From NCBI GenBank assembly GCA_023435435.1, contig JAEYRW010000199.1, forward strand, positions 1-6,057: 6,057 nucleotides of DNA, in the 5' to 3' direction. The notes under the pieces are model-generated. The model made no database searches, had not been told where the DNA came from, and saw nothing but the letters and a program-made list of their open reading frames with translations. This document shows positions 5,803 through 6,057 of the stretch, piece by piece; the stretch's first letter is position 1, and each line of letters begins with the position of its first letter. The position numbers were made by a program, and so were the translations under genes. This stretch comes from Bacillota bacterium. GTDB lineage: Bacteria; Bacillota; Clostridia; Christensenellales; Aristaeellaceae.

Positions 5803-6057
5803 CGTCGGGGAGAAACGCCGGGGGCGCTGCTCCCGGACCCCTGCCAAAGGGCCAATCGTCCCTTTGGAATCCCATACTGGGTATGGGAGAGATATGATTT
5901 CGTCGTCGGATCGCCCGGGGGCCCAACCCCCGGGCGACCGATTTTCGGTTCGTGTGCGCGGGGTTGGAGCCCCGCGCGTGCGACGCGCAAAAAATCATTT
6001 TTCCCTGTCTGGGATTCTCAAGGGCCAAGGGCCCATGAGCGGGGGCCGGGGCGGAGC
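5803..6057 (+). repeat. Intergenic hairpin block, copy 3 (3' end cut by window)
   Basis: The 255 bases after the racemase hold no plausible gene. Hairpin A pairs 5818-5824 with 5830-5836. B pairs CCAAAGGG (5844-5851) with CCCTTTGG (5860-5867); its stem is identical to copy 2 but its loop differs. C pairs 5870-5877 with 5881-5888. D pairs 5911-5921 with 5927-5937. F pairs 5951-5963 with 5970-5982, including three G-T pairs. Ea pairs 6017-6020 with 6036-6039 and 6022-6026 with 6030-6034. Eb starts near 6042 and is cut off. A run of six A's, TCA and five T's sits at 5989-6002 between F and Ea. The bases from 5803 to 5817 before hairpin A show nothing notable. A gene start shortly beyond 6057 would fit the pattern of the other two copies. 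Confidence 0.82.

Noticed and set aside
5951..6002. Rho-independent terminator after the racemase
   Set aside because: A strong hairpin (5951-5982) is followed first by A's and only 15 bases later by five T's, so it is not a standard terminator. Some termination function remains possible.

Overview
The window is a GC-rich stretch with every gene on the + strand. It carries most of an oligopeptide ABC importer operon (oppB, oppC, oppD, oppF), and the last gene of the run is an alanine-racemase-family gene. The ATPase and permease sequences look like the Gram-positive Opp/Ami type: OppD has a cysteine-free C-terminal segment of the GDAFAPRN..YAL.ID kind, OppF ends with HDY..DKP and PGHFV motifs, and OppC has the SYWGS and ADAADP motifs of AmiD-like permeases. 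Together with strong AGGAGG-type ribosome binding sites and GC-rich intergenic hairpin blocks, this suggests a high-GC member of the Clostridia (Christensenellales or Oscillospirales would fit). That placement is inference.

Layout: 1-165 is the 3' part of an intergenic hairpin block. oppB is at 200-1141 with a TTG start, followed by oppC at 1141-2514 with a TGATG overlap. A complete copy of the hairpin block occupies 2514-2725, inside the gene run. oppD (2751-3785), oppF (3782-4708) and the racemase (4705-5802) follow, joined by ATGA overlaps. A third copy of the block begins just after the racemase and runs off the window end. No substrate-binding protein (oppA) is present; it could lie upstream of position 1 or elsewhere.

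How the genes work together: OppB and OppC form the membrane channel, OppD and OppF power it with ATP, and an unseen lipoprotein would deliver peptides. The racemase is translationally coupled to OppF, which suggests the imported peptides or their amino acids feed D-amino-acid or cell-wall metabolism.

Three things stand out. (1) OppC is about 150 residues longer than usual because a probable bacterial SH3-like domain is inserted in the external loop after its first membrane segment. (2) The three intergenic blocks share an ordered series of up to seven hairpins whose stems are kept while their sequences vary, as expected for a structured RNA or a hairpin-based repeat element. (3) The racemase has Asn where Bacillus-type alanine racemases have Tyr354, a change associated with serine racemases of the VanT type.
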